A stretch of DNA of 64,000 bases. It comes from Strigamia acuminata (Eukaryota > Arthropoda > Chilopoda > Geophilomorpha > Linotaeniidae). Shown piece after piece: positions 35,417 through 46,271 of this stretch. Position numbers and translations under genes: made by a program. Where the stretch lies: NCBI GenBank assembly GCA_949358305.1, contig OX442317.1, positions 2,790,001 through 2,854,000 of the forward strand, in the 5' to 3' direction. The number at the start of each line of letters is the position of its first letter. The stretch's first letter is position 1. A model generated the notes under the pieces. The model was not told the origin of the DNA, did not search any database, and worked only from the letters and a program-made list of their open reading frames with translations.

Positions 35417-38400
35417 CTATGTCTTGACTCGCGGAACGCGAGATCTCAAGTTGTACTTTGACTTTCGCGAAGTACAATCCAACTTGTTTAGATTGTCATC
35501 AGCATCGTCTCCAATGTCAGATGAGTTATTTTCTTCATTGTTTGAAATTTTCTCTTTTTCTAAAAACATTTCCTTTTCTAGATTTTCATCAAGAGAAACA
35601 TTTTCAAGTCGCTTGTTTATTTCATCGACTTCGTTATTTTTGAGTTTCGATTTTTCACTCGATTCCGTGTTTTCGACAGGAATTTTGGATAATTCAACAT
35701 CATCCAAGGTATTAACAATATTTTTTGTTTTTTGACCCACTTCCTCCCCTTCCAGCCAAATTTCTTGGTTGAAAACGGGAAAGTACGGCATTAATTCAGT
35801 GCCGTGAACAGCTGGATAAATTTTATTATCACTCAGCCGTCGAAGTTGAAAGGCGCCTCCTTGTAACCTTTTGACAATTACATAAGGCCCATTCCTTTTT
35901 GGTGAAATGCCTGCTGCTATTCCTTTAGCGGCATTTGAGAGAATATGAGACTCTCGCCAGACTAAATCATTTTGTCTGAAGTTGTCGAATTTCTTATCTG
36001 ATTTTTCAGCTTCGACACGGCGTCTTAAATCTAAGACGTGAGACATCATATGCTGATACGTCTCTGCAATTATTGCTTCTAATTTCTGAACATATAAATG
36101 CGGATTTTTTGGGTCAATGACTAAAATTCCTTCCGGAATTCTTGGATCCCAAGGAATTCTTAATTCTCGGAAAAAATTTAAGAAAGCAGGAGAATAATCT
36201 CTGCCTCTTGTTACAGTTGTTCTCAAACTGAATGCAAATTCGCGTAGATACTCATCCCATTGGTCGTGAATATCTAAATAAATCGGAACTAAATATTTAA
36301 TATCTCGATTGGTTCTCTCCACAGGATTGCTTTGTGGATGATAAATCGATGTCGGTGTTCGCGACATGTCGAATTTTTTGCAAAATTCTCTATAGACCTG
36401 TGATCGAAATTGTGGTCCATTATCACTTATGATTTGTCTCGGAAATCCGAAAGTCATTGATAAGTGATAAATTGTGTTGGCAACTTTTATTGCCGTTGGA
36501 TTACACATTGGAAATAATTCGGGCCAATGTGTAGCGACATCTACGATGACGCAAATGTGGGTATTGTTTTTTCTGGTTCTTGGTTTGGGACCAGACAAAT
36601 CCACACTGAGGCAGTCAAATGGTCCAAATGGTCCAATTTGAGCGCCTTCAATTTCGGTCTTCGATCTCGGCTTACATGCCTGACATCCTTGACAATGCTG
36701 AATAAAACGTGTAATATCACGTTTCATACCTTTCCAGGTATAAACTCTTCGAGTTCGATACATTGTCCTCGCAATGCCTGGGTGGCCGGACAGTGGATGT
36801 CCGTGCATCAACCAAATGATTTTATAAATCAATTTTCTTGGCACAACAACTTTAAGTGCCCTACCATCCTCTCCCAATTCATCGGTGGAGGTAGGATGAT
36901 AATGGAGTAACATATCTTCTTCAATGAGATAAGTACTCGCGTGTCTTTCAAAATTTCTTCTTTGAAGACGAGTTACTATGTAACTTGGATATTGCTTGTT
37001 TAACAAGTAATTGCGAATTTGTTGGCAAAATTTGTCTGCTTTTTGCGCTGCAATAATGTCATCTCTCGTTGGAGGATCACATTCTAATTGTTTGGCAATT
37101 TTAGCTGCAAATGCTTTAATTAAAACATTTGTTGTGGGCAGCTCGAATTTTTTAGCCATCATAGCTCTTAATTCGATGTCAGGGGTTCCTGACGGATCAT
37201 GCATATTAATACAAAAATTAATTAATGCTTGATCGTCTTCATTAACTATTATCGACTTGGGTAATTCGTTCAATTTTCCCATTTGCCAACTTCGGCAAGG
37301 AGATGGACAATATGATAATAAATCATCATTATCGCCATCGTCTTCTGGTTCGTCAGGTGCGCTGACAGGTGCACGTGACAATGCGTCTGCTATTACATTC
37401 AGCGGACCTTTGACGTACTGTATTTCGAACGAATACGCCATCAGCTCCATTTGCCAACGAGCTAATCTGCCCGACGGGTCAGATAACGACATCAACCACT
37501 TAAGTGCTTGGTGATCCGTTTGTACAGTGAATGTAGTGTACTCTAAATATGGGCGAAATTTGCGCAATCCCCATACTACTGCGAGACATTCTAATTCTGT
37601 CACAGTATAATTCTTTTCAGCGGGTTGCAAGCTTCTGCTTGCATACACGCATGGCATTTCGACTTCTTGGCCATCCACAATTTTCTTTTGTGTAAGGGCT
37701 GCACCCAACCCTTGTTTACTGGCGTCAGTATGAACAATAAATGGCATGTACAAGTCAGGCATCTTCATTGTTTCAGCATTCGTAAGCAAGTCTTTTATTG
37801 CGTCGAATGCTGCCTGATGATGCAGTTCCCAATCGAACTCCGCATCTTTCTTCAAGAGAGGTCTTAGTGGTTCTGCCACTGTGGCCAAATTCTTGATTAG
37901 GCGGTGAAAGAAATTCACCATGCCTAGAAATCTTTGTAATTCCTTAAGATTGGTAGGAGCCGGAAATTGCGTAATTGCAGCGACTTTTTTAGGGTCTACT
38001 GCAAGTCCTTCTACTCCTACTTTGTAGCCTAGAAAAATTAATTCCTTTCTACAGAGATGCGTCTTGCCAGGGTGCGCATGTAAATTAGCTTCTGCCAATT
38101 TTTTAAACACTATATCTAAATGTTTAATGTGTTCTTCGAACGATTTGGATACAACAATTATGTCATCCAAATATGCCCATGCAAATTTTCTGTAAACGTC
38201 ACCCAAAACCTTTTCCATCAATTCTTGGAAAGTAGTTGGTGCGTTTACTAATCCGAAAGGCATGACTAAAAACATTAGTCTTCCCATTGGGCTCCAGAAG
38301 GCAGTTTTTTCTCTGTCTTCAGGTCGCAATTCTATCTGCCAATATCCCTTGGTCAGATCTATAGTACTGACCCATTCGAATTCTCCGATTTCTCGCAGAA

Positions 38401-39643
38401 TTTCCTCAATTGTTGGCATTTGAGGTGGGTTGTACTTAGTATGTGTATTGATGGGGCGGAAATCAATGCACAAGCGTGGGTCGTTTCCTGGTCGCATGAC
38501 TAGGACTGGCCGCATTCCGTAATCGCCTTCAGCTTTGACGACTACGCCTTTGTCAATCATGTCTTGACAAAGTTGTCTGATTATTTCCCTTTTTTGAGGG
38601 TTTATGCTCTTAAAGGGGACACGGATGGGTTTCTCCGTGTCAAGCTCAATTTTGTGCTTAACCAGGTGTGTTTTACCTGGATTTTTAGAAATAATCCTTT
38701 TATGTTTGGATAACATCTTTTCTAATAATTTGGATTGTTCCAAATTTAAGTTAGCTTCTTCGACTAACTTTTGGATGAAATTCTCTTCATCAATTTTGCT
38801 TTGAGTTACACTTGCAGCGTAAGCTTTTGCAAAGGTCACAAATGAGGAATCGGGTTCCTCTATTTTCTCCAAATAACGTTCCAGCAACGCTTGTGGAATG
38901 TAGGGTAAATCTGCATCCACAGGTTGCGTAAAATTCCAAGACATCGTCTGTGGATTAGGTTGGATTTTCAATTTATTCATAAAATCGCAACCCAATAGTA
39001 CCATTGGATACTTATTTGGTATTACGATGAACGGATGACGTAACGTGCCATGTGTCCATCGAAATGAAAGATGGATGGTTCCATCTGGAGTGACTTCTTC
39101 ACTTGCCGTCGTGACTCTGACACCAGGTCCGATAGGTCGTAGATATTTTTCTAGACCTAATTGATTAATAACTGAAGTGGCTAGGAAGCTTTTATTTGCT
39201 CCTGAGTCCAACATTCCGGTTATTACACCTTTTAACGTTTCTAACTTTAACGTCGGAAGGTCTTGGCTGTTTGGTATTCCAGCCACTTTGCACTCAAACT
39301 TGCGCAATTTATGAGGAACTGTAATTGGAGGCTCCAAAGGTAGTTCGTCTAATAACTCATTGGTATCAAGAGTTGTAGCTGCAAATAACTTAATGCATTC
39401 CTCAATTCCAGGTGTCTCTGGAACTGAGCTTGGTCTATCGTCTTTAATTTCGACTTTATCTTTAATATTGGAAGTGTCTTCTTCAGTCGGAGTTTCGCCG
39501 ACAATCTCCTTTGTTAACTCAAGAGATTCTTTTTCTTTTAGTTCTGTTTGACGAATTAATTCATCAATAACTTCTTCAACATCTTCCATTATCTTCAGAT
39601 TTTCATTCTCTGATTCCGATTTCGGAGGTGACGCAGCGTCCAC
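35417..39643 (-). CDS. gypsy pol polyprotein, 1408 aa from a nominal GTG (normally made by frameshift from gag)
   Basis: Aspartic protease with LDSGAN ~144; reverse transcriptase with CIDFRPIN, then YLDDI ~491; RNase H with VHTDASKQG ~638 and TDHQALKWL; integrase zinc finger H..H..C..C ~948-985; catalytic core VDLSGP, SDNGPQF and NPVERTNRD; a GPY/F-type module near 1230; then an acidic tail of ~120 residues. The frame is open throughout. No proper ATG start exists at its head, consistent with expression only as a gag-pol fusion through the A AAA AAC site at 39670-39676. It provides protease, DNA synthesis and integration. Confidence 0.94.
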   Translation of the reverse strand: MDAASPPKSESENENLKIMEDVEEVIDELIRQTELKEKESLELTKEIVGETPTEEDTSNIKDKVEIKDDRPSSVPETPGIEECIKLFAATTLDTNELLDELPLEPPITVPHKLRKFECKVAGIPNSQDLPTLKLETLKGVITGMLDSGANKSFLATSVINQLGLEKYLRPIGPGVRVTTASEEVTPDGTIHLSFRWTHGTLRHPFIVIPNKYPMVLLGCDFMNKLKIQPNPQTMSWNFTQPVDADLPYIPQALLERYLEKIEEPDSSFVTFAKAYAASVTQSKIDEENFIQKLVEEANLNLEQSKLLEKMLSKHKRIISKNPGKTHLVKHKIELDTEKPIRVPFKSINPQKREIIRQLCQDMIDKGVVVKAEGDYGMRPVLVMRPGNDPRLCIDFRPINTHTKYNPPQMPTIEEILREIGEFEWVSTIDLTKGYWQIELRPEDREKTAFWSPMGRLMFLVMPFGLVNAPTTFQELMEKVLGDVYRKFAWAYLDDIIVVSKSFEEHIKHLDIVFKKLAEANLHAHPGKTHLCRKELIFLGYKVGVEGLAVDPKKVAAITQFPAPTNLKELQRFLGMVNFFHRLIKNLATVAEPLRPLLKKDAEFDWELHHQAAFDAIKDLLTNAETMKMPDLYMPFIVHTDASKQGLGAALTQKKIVDGQEVEMPCVYASRSLQPAEKNYTVTELECLAVVWGLRKFRPYLEYTTFTVQTDHQALKWLMSLSDPSGRLARWQMELMAYSFEIQYVKGPLNVIADALSRAPVSAPDEPEDDGDNDDLLSYCPSPCRSWQMGKLNELPKSIIVNEDDQALINFCINMHDPSGTPDIELRAMMAKKFELPTTNVLIKAFAAKIAKQLECDPPTRDDIIAAQKADKFCQQIRNYLLNKQYPSYIVTRLQRRNFERHASTYLIEEDMLLHYHPTSTDELGEDGRALKVVVPRKLIYKIIWLMHGHPLSGHPGIARTMYRTRRVYTWKGMKRDITRFIQHCQGCQACKPRSKTEIEGAQIGPFGPFDCLSVDLSGPKPRTRKNNTHICVIVDVATHWPELFPMCNPTAIKVANTIYHLSMTFGFPRQIISDNGPQFRSQVYREFCKKFDMSRTPTSIYHPQSNPVERTNRDIKYLVPIYLDIHDQWDEYLREFAFSLRTTVTRGRDYSPAFLNFFRELRIPWDPRIPEGILVIDPKNPHLYVQKLEAIIAETYQHMMSHVLDLRRRVEAEKSDKKFDNFRQNDLVWRESHILSNAAKGIAAGISPKRNGPYVIVKRLQGGAFQLRRLSDNKIYPAVHGTELMPYFPVFNQEIWLEGEEVGQKTKNIVNTLDDVELSKIPVENTESSEKSKLKNNEVDEINKRLENVSLDENLEKEMFLEKEKISNNEENNSSDIGDDADDNLNKLDCTSRKSKYNLRSRVPRVKT

Positions 39644-39663
39644 TAGACCGGATGGATCTGCGT

Positions 39664-42600
39664 CTACAAGTTTTTTCGAAACATGTCAGTTATGATCTTG
39701 ACTGCTTTTTCAAACTCAGCTGTTGACACTGGTTTGTCCTTCTTAGAGGATGGGCAGTCTTTTTGCCAATGCCCTAATTTTTTGCATAAATTGCATGGAT
39801 CAGTGGCAGGCGATTTCTTTTTAGTTGCTGCTGGTGAGGCAGAACGAGAACGAGCGTCAGACCGGCGTTCTGGCGACACCGCGGGTGATTTTGAATTCCT
39901 TTCGGTATTCACCTTTGATGCGTCAAATGAAACATTTTTTGGTTTCATTCTTGGCTTCCATTTGCCTGCAACGGGGTTATTTTTTGCTAACAACGCCGCT
40001 GCTTTGGCTAATAAAGCCAACGTCTCGTCTCCTGCTTCCTCCTCCTCTTCAGCTTCTTCAGCTTCAGACGACGGAGTTTCAGCTCCAGTTATATTTGCAT
40101 GTAACTTAGGGACTGAATGAGGATTTTTGACGTCCTTTTTGGAAGATTCTCTTTTCGAACTCTTCCCTTCCACCTCGTCTAGAAAGTCTTCGTAACTAGG
40201 TGGCTGCAATAATTTCAAACCATTAAAGGTTTCATTGTTTTGCTCAGCGAGTCTTTTCTCTCGCTTTAAGTACGCTGACCTTTCGCTATCTGTAAGGTAA
40301 GCTTTGTACTTTTCGTCAATGCGCAATTGATTGACCTCCATGAACTCGTTTAACTCGGAGAATTTCCCCGGGTCGGGAGCGTCCGACATCATCAGAATAT
40401 TTTTACTATATTCTGTGAGGCCAGCTCTAAACTGATCATCAGCTGTTGCATCAGTAACAGCATGTGGCATTCTGCCAAGCAGATTCTCTGCTCTTAGCAT
40501 GTACGAATGTAAGCTTTCGCCTTTTCGTTGCTTAAGACATCTCCAGAGCGTCTTCGCTCGATTCACCAAATTTAAACATAAATTGTTTAACGAAGTCATC
40601 CCACTTCGTGAAGTCTTTCCTGCGAAACCACTCCTTGACATCGCCAACCAGTATTCTTGGTACTAGATGGGCCAATGCACCTTCACAGCCAAAACTGTGA
40701 ACCTTGCCTAGTTCAAATATTTCCAGCAAGAGGTTTGACCCTGCTTGCCAATTTCCATTATAGGCATGTGGGATAACTCGATCCCATCTAATGAACTTTT
40801 CATCTGTTGTCTGATGAGTCCATTTATCAGAAGTGAATTCATTTATTTTTTGCAAAATAATTTTATCCCTTCTGTTTTTTCGCTGTTGTTGAGCATTTTG
40901 CCTCAACAACTGGTCAATCTCATCTTTCGTGTAGAAATCGGGTCTTTGAGTTCTACTACGTGTTCTGTGACGAGATCGCCCTCTCACACTGGGGCGTGAG
41001 GAATCTGTATCAGACGCAGATTCATGATTCGGATTTGGCGGCGGATCAGGGTCCGGAGGATCGTCGCCATCTGGCGGACGACGGTCTCCATTTGGTGGTC
41101 CCCTTCCACCTCGATTGCCATTCGAATTGTGGTCACGTGAGTGGCCACCTCCATGTCCATCTGAACTGTCTCCACCTGGTGGGTCACCACCTGGTGGATT
41201 TCCACGGTATCTCGACCCATCACGGATGTCGTTATGACAATCGCGTTTTGGTGAGCCTTCTCGCGGATTATCGTGTGACCGTCCACGATCGTGTGGTTTC
41301 TCACGTTCTTTATTCTTTTTCGCCAGCAATCCAATTAATTGGTCACTATTGCTAAAGAACTTTCCGAATTTTGCAGAACTTTTGGGGAATGATATTCGGT
41401 CGGGTCTGGTTGTCGCTTTCTCTTTTTGCGACTGTGATGACTATTACGGCTTCCACGACTACTGCGTGAGTCATCACTGTCAGTCCAACTTGATTGTCGA
41501 CTGACTTTTGGTTTAGCTGATGTTAAATCAATCAACTCAGGTGATTTGGAAGCACCTTTTTGCAAAACTGGGGCTGGCTTTGCAAAATTATCTTCGCCAC
41601 AAACGTCTTGTACCTTTTGTACGACTACTGCAAAGTTCTCTTGTACCGTCAATAGATCTGCGCGAAGAATTTCGTTTTCACGAGCTTGCGCAGCTAAGTC
41701 GGCACGTAATAACTGCTCTGCAGTGCTTAGACTTTTGGCGGCTTGACCAGCATCAATTACAGACTGCTGTCGAGCGAGAAATACTTCATTTTCTCGTTGC
41801 GCTAATCTCTTAGCTCTTGCTGCTTGTTCTGCAGCATAATTCTCGTAATTTCGGGAAGTGGAGGGAATTACTTCCCTCGCTCGAACTGGGGCGGTTAGTT
41901 CGGCTGTCATTAAATTTGTGTTGGCTTCTCGCAAATTTGCGTTGGCCAATCTCAAATTTTCATTAGCAATTTCTAAATCTTTTTGGGCTTGATTTAGTTG
42001 CTCGAGCCTTTGTTGTTGCTCTTCGTCAGTAATTAGCCAGGAAGCTTTTTCCTGCTCTAATTGCAACAACTTAACATGGTCATTTGCACGTTGTTGTTTT
42101 AGTTCGGCATTTTGCTGCTGCATTTCTGCATGCATTCGTTCGAACTCTGCTTGTAAGCTTGTTCTGACGATTTCAACGTCTTTTTGGCTTTGTTTGCGAA
42201 CCATAGCTTTGTGGATTTGTTCCACAGTCATTTCGCTAGTGACTTTTACTCCCTCGAGCCTAGCTTGCTCACGGAGTGCGTCCATCATGGTAACACGCAC
42301 GGGAGAATGAGAAACTTCCATATTGGAGTTCTCAGAATCTTGATGCGCTGCACCTTGGACTGGTGATGAATTCAGCGAGTGCTCCGCACTTGATGATTGA
42401 ATTCGTAAATTCAAATCATCGTTTTGCGACTTGGAACGGCCACTTCCAGTTGGATTGTTTAAGTCCAACTGGCCGCTTGGCGGGGATGGCTGTTGTCGCT
42501 CCAACGCTTGCGTGAATTCATTCACGATTAACTGTGCCGAGTTACAGTTAGCTGTTTGATCCATGGCTTCAAACAGTTCTTGTGACTCAGTCACTTCTTG

Positions 42601-42678
42601 ATCCACGACTGGTAGATCGATCGCCACTCGTCTCTTCGCCGGCCTTCCTCTCGGTCTCTTCTCTGAAGGAGTCGCCAT
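39664..42678 (-). pseudogene. gypsy gag, broken by two opposite frame shifts
   Basis: Three overlapping minus-strand frames: 42678-41335 (447 aa; ATG start, long Gln/Glu/Ala-rich coiled coil about 150-330, Ser/Arg/Lys-rich tail), 41329-40532 (Arg/Asp/Pro-rich then the start of a capsid-like domain with W..F...F) and 40647-39664 (rest of capsid, acidic run, CCHC knuckle CNLCKKLGHWQKDC). The first and third share one reading phase and the middle is shifted. The simplest reading is one ~1000-residue gag with two compensating one-base indels, near 41350-41450 and 40540-40600. The second break falls inside the capsid domain, so this copy cannot make a normal Gag. Confidence 0.75.
39670..39676 (-). 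other. -1 programmed frameshift site at gag-pol
   Basis: On the minus strand the heptamer A AAA AAC is read in the gag phase immediately before the TTG-TAG end of gag (stop 39664-39666). A -1 slip leads directly into the pol phase. This is a canonical retroviral slippery sequence; no downstream structure was evaluated. Confidence 0.88.
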
Positions 42679-42769
42679 TTTTCAATGAGGATTTAGAAAG
42701 GATAGAGAAGAAAGATAAGCAAGATAAAAATGGCGGGTAAATTTTAACTAACAAAGTTATACAATGACT

Positions 42770-42787
42770 ATCCCGGACGGGCCCCCA
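42770..42787 (-). other. tRNA-Pro primer binding site of the gypsy element
   Basis: Minus strand TGGGGGCCCGTCCGGGAT, two bases inside the 5' LTR. It equals the well-known tRNA-Pro primer site except for one base. Confidence 0.85.
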
Positions 42788-42789
42788 CG

Positions 42790-43770
42790 TGCTGCGATCC
42801 GGGTTATTATCGCACTTATTTCTAATAAATAAGCACGAAACCGCAGGTGAATGCTTTACAAGACTTATATCGCGGCCGAAACTTGTCTAGGGTTAAGTTT
42901 ACAAAAATAGGAATAAAACGGCAGTTTATTATGGTAATAAAAATCACACAATTATTTATTCGGTTTAAATTACAATATATATTAATAATGATTATGAATA
43001 TCACGAAATGCGACAAGTCGCAAGAATAAAATGAGCGGGAAACAATGAAACAAAGGAAGGGCTTGCAACGACTGTTGCAAGCTACAAAGCGTCAGAAATG
43101 GCGCTTAAACAACGAGATGTTGTTGAGCGAAGGCAAATGTCTTCGTTTTCGGCAAACTCACGAACGATGGTCGAAGACGATGGTTCTCGTGGGTTTCTTC
43201 TACGGCTCGTGCGACGGCTCGGCGGCGGTGGTTGACGGCTGTAGGCGTCCGGCTCTCGTACGATGGCGGTGGCTGTCGTTCGCGCAACAGCGACGGCGAT
43301 GGTTCACGATCGTCGGGAAACTTCTCGGTTACGATTGCTGGAATTAGCTTCGGCTAATTCAAGCAGGATAGCTGGCTTTGTAATTCGTTACAAAGCAAGC
43401 TGGTGAAACTTGACGGTTACACGGTCCACTGTCAATACGTATTGTCGGAGCAGATATCGCAGTGATGTTGTGGGTTGTGTATTTTTGTCAAGCGTCCCGA
43501 TTTGAGCCAAGACGCGAGCCCAGCACGCTTCAATATTGCGCAGAAAACCTGCGCACTTAGCTCAAATGGGTGCAACTAGTGGTTATTACACCATATTGCA
43601 CCATAACGGCTAATAACCGTTTTCACCCCGGACAACCTGGGGTGATATGTGCCTAGAGAGGATTTCTCCCCTCGGTCACATGATCTGACTTGGCGTGTGC
43701 CACAGTCAAATTAATTAGAAGACAATTAATTTTATCTTCTAAGTTGGTGAAATATTTTGAGATCACCACA
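42790..43770 (-). repeat. 5' LTR of the gypsy element
   Basis: 981 bp; differs from the 3' LTR at two positions. Confidence 0.95.
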
Positions 43771-44014
43771 ATTCGTTTTCCACGCTAGGTCCGCCAATAA
43801 TTTTCAGCGGATTCCTCAGAACCAACTTTGAAATCTGGAATAAAAATAACAATAATGTGATTTTTTTTTTAAAAAAAATATTTTCATGAGAATTTCCGTT
43901 TTAGAATCAAAAGTGTACAAATAAATAAATAAATGTTTGAGAATTCGTGTCGTAAAAGTCGTGTATGTTCTTACCATTGCAGAAAACAATAAATACCAGC
44001 AGAACGAGCTTCAT

Positions 44015-45546
44015 GTTGATTACTCTCTAGTTTTTTAGAAGTGTAAGCAAAATTTGCGACGTGACTTTGAATTATACACCTAAAATCGCGTGCTCAGGTT
44101 AGTTTATTTCATATTTACAGGTGAAAGGTAATTTCCTTCTGTCAAATCACACACCAGTATTTTGCGTGAATGCAATGTGTGATGTGAATGATGATATAAT
44201 GTGATTAGTGGTGTCTCGGTCGTGTGAAAGTATTCTGAAGACAACAACCTGTCCACAAGCCACCCAACGATTTATTTGTCTCTCTAACTCTGCCCAACGA
44301 TTTAAATGCCTCTTAACGATGTAAAACATATTTATCATTGAGTTAACTGCGTGTTTAGAGTGATTGAAGCCAATTCCGACGTTAGATATAATGAACTTAC
44401 GGATATCTTACCGGTAATCTGTTTCGAACATTTAGTGTTAAGTGTTTGTTTTCGTTGAATTGCGTTATTTATTTAGGCAAAGACAATAGTTATATCTTGT
44501 ATTTTGAAAATAATTAGTATATTTTAAATTCTTTGTTTGTTAAATTACAGAGTACCGGTACATTAATTTTATTTTGCAGTGATACACTTTAGGTCTACGA
44601 CCTCGGCGCTTTTTATAATTCGCCAACAACTTATTAGGTAAAATGACGTTGAAATTTTCGAACTTTCTTGTTATGCAATTTTATTAACAGATAGGCATTG
44701 CAGCCACTAAAAAAATAGACGGGGAGAATTGGCAATTTCTCATTCATGTATTTCTGTTGTTTGTATTCACTCGAAAAGGTTTGAATGCGGCGGATGTACA
44801 TACATTCCACTACGGATTCGTGTTCCGATGAATGGCTTAGGTTTTTCCGTCGAGAAATTTCTGTACGATATCTTTTATGCAGAAAACAAACATTAGCGAT
44901 TCGTGCAAAACTTGCCTGCTTTTTTATTTGCATGATTTGGCATCGACTGAACCTTGAACTCGCCTAATATTTTATTGTTGATTATTAATTTTACTTTTTC
45001 TTGTTTCTTTTGACAGCAATCGAATGGAATCTGCATGACCTTTAACCCGCAATTTGCAAGTGATGTTTGTCACATTTAGGCATTGATTTAGTCTGGGAGG
45101 AAGCAAGAAAGCAACTTCCGTTTTCCTTTTAGCCAACCGGGAAACTGTGACACCACACATACGAGGCATTTGATTAAGTCCTACCAGCGGACCTCTGATG
45201 TCATGGGCCAACCGGGAAGAGATTCTCACGAATTGGCATTTGAATGAGCTTGAGATCCCTGTCCTCTGCTATCGTTTGACCGATGGGCAAAGTGGTTCAA
45301 TAAAAGGTGATTATGATGCTATGGCTAGGAAACCAAGCTTTATCATTTTGTTGATGAAGGAGGAAGGATTATATTGATTCTTGCATTTGCCAGTGCTGCG
45401 ATCGATTCGACGGGTAATTTTTACTTTTATTTTGTAATGTTTGATTGGTTGCTGATATTTTTTTCTCTCGTCAAGATGTCATTCAAGTTGGATAGTTCGT
45501 TCGAATTTGCGGGGGAATTTGGACGATGGATGTTGGTCGTCAAGTC
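44015..45546. other. intergenic; upstream region of the antistasin-like gene
   Basis: No gene supported. Short frames here lack recognisable domains. A duplicated 8-mer GTCAAGTC at its end is the target site of the next element. Confidence 0.55.
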
Positions 45547-46263
45547 TAGGGATTGCAGTACCAGTTTCAGCATCGGTGCCAGTACCGGTATTGGTACCGG
45601 GATTCAGTACCAGTGTTGGTACTAAGGTTTTTTTCTGGCGGTACTGAGGGCCGGTACTGGTACCGTAAACTTTTCTGGGCACCGGAACCGTCCGTCACAC
45701 CGAAACCGGAACCGGTACTTTCCATCATCATTCCAGCTGGAATTAATTTTTTAATTAATTTGGAAAAAGTAATAATGGCTGTTGTCAGTAAAAACAGAAT
45801 TTTAAAGGCGATTGTTGAATAAGTGCGGAAACTGAAAATCACTTGGAATGAAATTATCAGTAATTTTAAACTGAATCACCGCGAAAATTGATGGGCGCTA
45901 TCATCTTGGAAAGCATCGTAATGTCCCCCACAAAATTCAAAAATAAACTTTTTTTAAAAGTCCCTACTGTCAATTTATTTTATCCAAACAGTGTGTTGTC
46001 ACTTTCCACTACTAATTCTATCGATTCTACGATATTTCGTCAATTTTTCAGCTCTCAACAAATAAAAATTTTTGTTGAGAAATTGATTGACTATCCTATC
46101 CAGAACCGGTACAAATACCGGTGCTAGTACCGCTTTCGGTAGTAGTACCGGCCCAATACCGGTGCTCATTTTTCATTCGGTACCGGAACCGAATATAGTA
46201 CCGGAAAAAAATGTCAGTACCGAATACCGGTACCATGAAAAGCGTCCGGTACTGCAATCCCTA
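45547..46263. mobile_element. 717-bp non-autonomous hAT-type element, 8-bp target duplication
   Basis: Ends TAGGGATTGCAGTACC and GGTACTGCAATCCCTA, flanked by GTCAAGTC (45539-45546, 46264-46271). Both subterminal regions (about 180 and 160 bp) are packed with CCGGTA/GGTACCG motifs in both orientations, likely transposase-binding arrays. The middle is AT-rich without a transposase. Confidence 0.9.
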
Positions 46264-46271
46264 GTCAAGTC

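Larger units (their letters stand above)
25471..43770 (-). mobile_element. Ty3/gypsy LTR retrotransposon, 12.4 kb plus nested BEL insertion
   Basis: Bounded by 981-bp LTRs (TG...CA) and a 4-bp duplication ATTC (25467-25470, 43771-43774). On the minus strand the order is 5' LTR, tRNA-Pro primer site, gag (42678-39664), pol (39643-35417), spliced third gene (35074-26504, interrupted), purine tract, 3' LTR. Only 2 LTR differences (positions 25584 and 25831 against 42903 and 43150) mean a recent insertion. This copy has gag frame breaks and a split third gene, so it is not autonomous now. Length without the nested element is about 12,374 bp, long for the group. Confidence 0.95.
24616..44014 (-). 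pseudogene. antistasin-like cysteine-rich secreted protein gene, split by a retrotransposon
   Basis: Exons: 44014-43975 (signal peptide MKLVLLVFIVFCN), 43834-43771 continued after the insertion at 25470-25432, then 25367-25286, 25224-25120, 25058-25036, 24981-24900, 24842-24753, 24680-24616. Splice phases agree through exons 2-8. The product is cysteine-rich; exon 7 reads CPNNCFSYMDSNGCKKCHC, the antistasin-type spacing of small protease inhibitors. It was probably secreted, with inhibition of serine proteases a guess. The gypsy element lies inside exon 2, flanked by ATTC. Exon 1 joins exon 2 out of frame (a TAG near 43785), so either exon 1 is mis-assigned or a second lesion exists. The allele shown can hardly make the normal protein. 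Confidence 0.72.

Noticed and set aside
41335-41460. A second programmed frameshift between the first two gag frames
   Set aside because: No canonical heptamer in phase (only C AAA AAG), and the opposite shift later inside the capsid domain is better explained by indels.
42822-43347. Frames in the gypsy LTRs (also 25503-26028)
   Set aside because: Identical in both LTRs, so they belong to the repeat and show no coding features.
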